Positions 62,773-64,000 of a stretch of DNA of 64,000 bases are shown here, piece after piece. The notes beneath the pieces are model-generated. The model worked only from the letters and a program-made list of their open reading frames with translations. It made no database searches and was not told the DNA's origin. Numbering within the stretch: the first letter of the stretch is position 1; each line of letters opens with the position of its first letter. The DNA comes from Methylobacterium phyllostachyos (GTDB lineage: Bacteria > Pseudomonadota > Alphaproteobacteria > Rhizobiales > Beijerinckiaceae): positions 62,001 to 126,000 of the forward strand of contig NZ_FNHS01000008.1 of the NCBI RefSeq assembly GCF_900103445.1. Direction: 5' to 3'. A program made the translations under genes and the position numbers.

Positions 62773-63717
62773 ATGTCCGCCCTGCCCGCTTCGAACCTGC
62801 TGCGTCGGCCCGGCCCACCGGAGCCCGTGCCCGATGTCGATCCGCCGCGGGCCTTCGACCCGCGTTTCTCCCAGGTGGTGCCCCCGGAGGCGCGCCTCGT
62901 CTCCCTCTACAATCAGGCGACCTTCAGCGAGGGGCCGACCTGGTGGCCCGCCCCCGGGATCCTGGTCTGGTCGGATATCGAGGGCCGCCGCGTACTCGGC
63001 TGGCACACGGACGGCTGCGTGCGGGTCGTGATCGATGCCACGCCCTTCATCAACGGCAACACGGTCGATCGCGACGGCAACCTCATCCACTGCGAGCACG
63101 GCAACCGCCGCTTGTCCCGCACCACGCCGGACGGGCACTACGCGAGTCTGGTCGAGACCTACGAGGGGCGCCGCTTCAACGCGCCCAACGATGTGGTCTG
63201 CGCGGCCGACGGCGCCCTGTGGTTCACCGACCCGGACTACGGCCTGCGCCAGCCCAAGCAGGGGGCACTGGACGAGTCCGATCTCGGCCATCACAGCGTC
63301 TACCGCTTCGACCCGGCCACCGGCGGCGTGCGGCGTATGGCCGATCTCGGCCAGCCGAACGGGCTTGCCTTCGCGCCGGATGGGCGCACCCTCTACGTCA
63401 GCGACACCGCACGCACGGAGGGGGGCGACGGCCACTCGATCCACGCCTTCCCGGTGGCAGAGGATCAAACGCTTGGCGAACGGCGCCTGTTCGCCGCGGT
63501 CGAACCCGGCGTGCCCGACGGGTTCCGCGTGGACCGTCGCGGCTGGATCTGGACGAGCTCGGAGGCTGGGGTGCAGGTCTTCTCGTCGGACGGGCACCGG
63601 CTCGGGCTGATCCCGACGCCGCAGGTCTGCTCGAACTGCTGCTTCGGCCCCGGCGGGGGCCAGCTATTCATCACGTCGATGCAGCACCTCTACGCCCTCG
63701 ACCTCACGCCGGACTGA
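62773..63717 (+). CDS. SMP-30/gluconolactonase-like sugar lactonase
   Basis: A 314-residue beta-propeller protein. Family motifs are FSEGPTWWPAPGILVWSDIE (metal-binding Glu near residue 53), RRFNAPNDVVCAADGALWFT (Asn-Asp) and GQPNGLAFAPDGRTLYVSDT. The family hydrolyses gluconolactone and other sugar lactones with a divalent metal. No clear signal peptide is seen, so a cytoplasmic site is likely. The product, an aldonic acid, would fit sugar-acid metabolism such as the KdgK branch. The ATG at 62773 precedes MSALPASNLLRRPGPPEPVP. Confidence 0.92.
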   Translation: MSALPASNLLRRPGPPEPVPDVDPPRAFDPRFSQVVPPEARLVSLYNQATFSEGPTWWPAPGILVWSDIEGRRVLGWHTDGCVRVVIDATPFINGNTVDRDGNLIHCEHGNRRLSRTTPDGHYASLVETYEGRRFNAPNDVVCAADGALWFTDPDYGLRQPKQGALDESDLGHHSVYRFDPATGGVRRMADLGQPNGLAFAPDGRTLYVSDTARTEGGDGHSIHAFPVAEDQTLGERRLFAAVEPGVPDGFRVDRRGWIWTSSEAGVQVFSSDGHRLGLIPTPQVCSNCCFGPGGGQLFITSMQHLYALDLTPD

Positions 63718-63812
63718 GCCGGGCCACGGACGCCAGGGTCGGCACGCCCGTGCAACGGGACGTCCGCAGCAGACATCCAGACGGTGGAGGGCCGCACGGC
63801 GGCGGGCGCTCC

Positions 63813-64000
63813 TCAGCGCCACCGCTCCTTCATGCAGGCCAGCACGTACACGGTGCGCATGCAGCGCTCCTGATCGGCCTGCGAATGTGCGCTGCCCATA
63901 CAGGCATCCATGCCCGACGTGAGTAGCACGCGGTCGATGTCCTTCTCGGACTCGCAGTTGAAGATCGGCTGGAAGCCTTCGAACTGGCTGACCTGCCAGA
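63813..64000 (-). CDS. Partial hypothetical protein, C-terminal end
   Basis: The frame enters from the right edge and stops at 63813. The visible 62 residues include WQVSQFEGFQPIFNCESEKD, then IDRVLLTSGMDACMGSAHSQ and RCMRTVYVLACMKERWR. Four cysteines spaced in the last 50 residues suggest disulfides or metal binding. The codon use is normal for the genome. The N-terminus lies outside the window, so no family can be given. Confidence 0.75.
   Translation of the reverse strand, partial: WQVSQFEGFQPIFNCESEKDIDRVLLTSGMDACMGSAHSQADQERCMRTVYVLACMKERWR

Noticed and set aside
1..64000. CRISPR arrays, tRNA and rRNA genes, insertion sequences
   Set aside because: No regularly spaced repeats, cloverleaf-like sequences, rRNA segments or transposase/integrase coding sequences were seen by eye. 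A tRNAscan and IS search would settle it.

Overview
The window is high-GC chromosomal DNA of an alphaproteobacterium of the order Hyphomicrobiales (Rhizobiales), most likely Methylobacterium or a close relative. The evidence is the lineage-specific flagellar set (FtcR, FlbT, FlaF, MotC, MotE, a DUF1217 protein, flagellin without nearby fliD or fliS), a Ros/MucR regulator, GC-rich codon use and one perfect CtrA-type box. The genus is an inference from gene content, not proven.

Layout. (1) 1-12985 is a housekeeping and accessory stretch: DUF502 membrane protein, KdgK-like sugar kinase, PAS-HTH regulator, MucR-like regulator, an HdeD-like membrane protein with a C-terminal papain-like domain, a serine hydrolase of the beta-lactamase fold, an SMR efflux protein, a TonB-dependent receptor under a cobalamin riboswitch, a SleB-type cell-wall hydrolase and small secreted or hypothetical proteins. 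(2) 13019-51233 is a large flagellar locus. Leftward genes 13019-29114 hold slt, fliK, motC, motB, fliH, fliF, flagellin, fliP, fliL, flgH, motE, flgI, flgA, flgG, fliE, flgC, flgB and ftcR. A heparinase II/III-like gene (29429-32086, plus strand) interrupts the locus. Leftward genes 32399-46279 hold a FliL-like protein, flgN-like, flgJ, fliJ-like, fliR, flhA, fliQ, flgD, flbT, flaF, flgL, flgK, flgE, fliI, flgF and the DUF1217 gene. The rightward operon 46453-51233 holds motA, fliM, an unknown membrane coiled-coil gene, fliN, fliG and flhB. Together these give the export gate, MS-ring, C-ring, rod, hook, filament, stator and regulators. I see no fliO, fliD, fliS, fliA or chemotaxis genes.

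(3) 51411-55671 is a metabolic block: malate synthase G, a divergent LysR regulator with a clear operator palindrome between them, and a class II aldolase/adducin protein. (4) 55780-57090 is a lower-GC patch with a two-gene overlapping cassette that weakly resembles HicB/HicA-type toxin-antitoxin genes, plus a perfect 20-bp inverted repeat. The aldolase and this patch are bracketed by two oppositely oriented copies of a palindromic repeat (54664-54850 and 57601-57785). (5) 57807-64000 carries an amidase/SDR pair, small regulators, two tandem paralogous coiled-coil proteins downstream of a perfect CtrA box, a probable remnant of an RMD1/DUF155 gene, an SMP-30/gluconolactonase-like protein and a gene cut by the right edge.

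No rRNA, tRNA, CRISPR array, transposase or integrase was recognised. The best candidates for undescribed biology are the low-GC two-gene cassette, the CtrA-box coiled-coil pair, the heparinase-like gene inside the flagellar locus and the HdeD/papain-like fusion.
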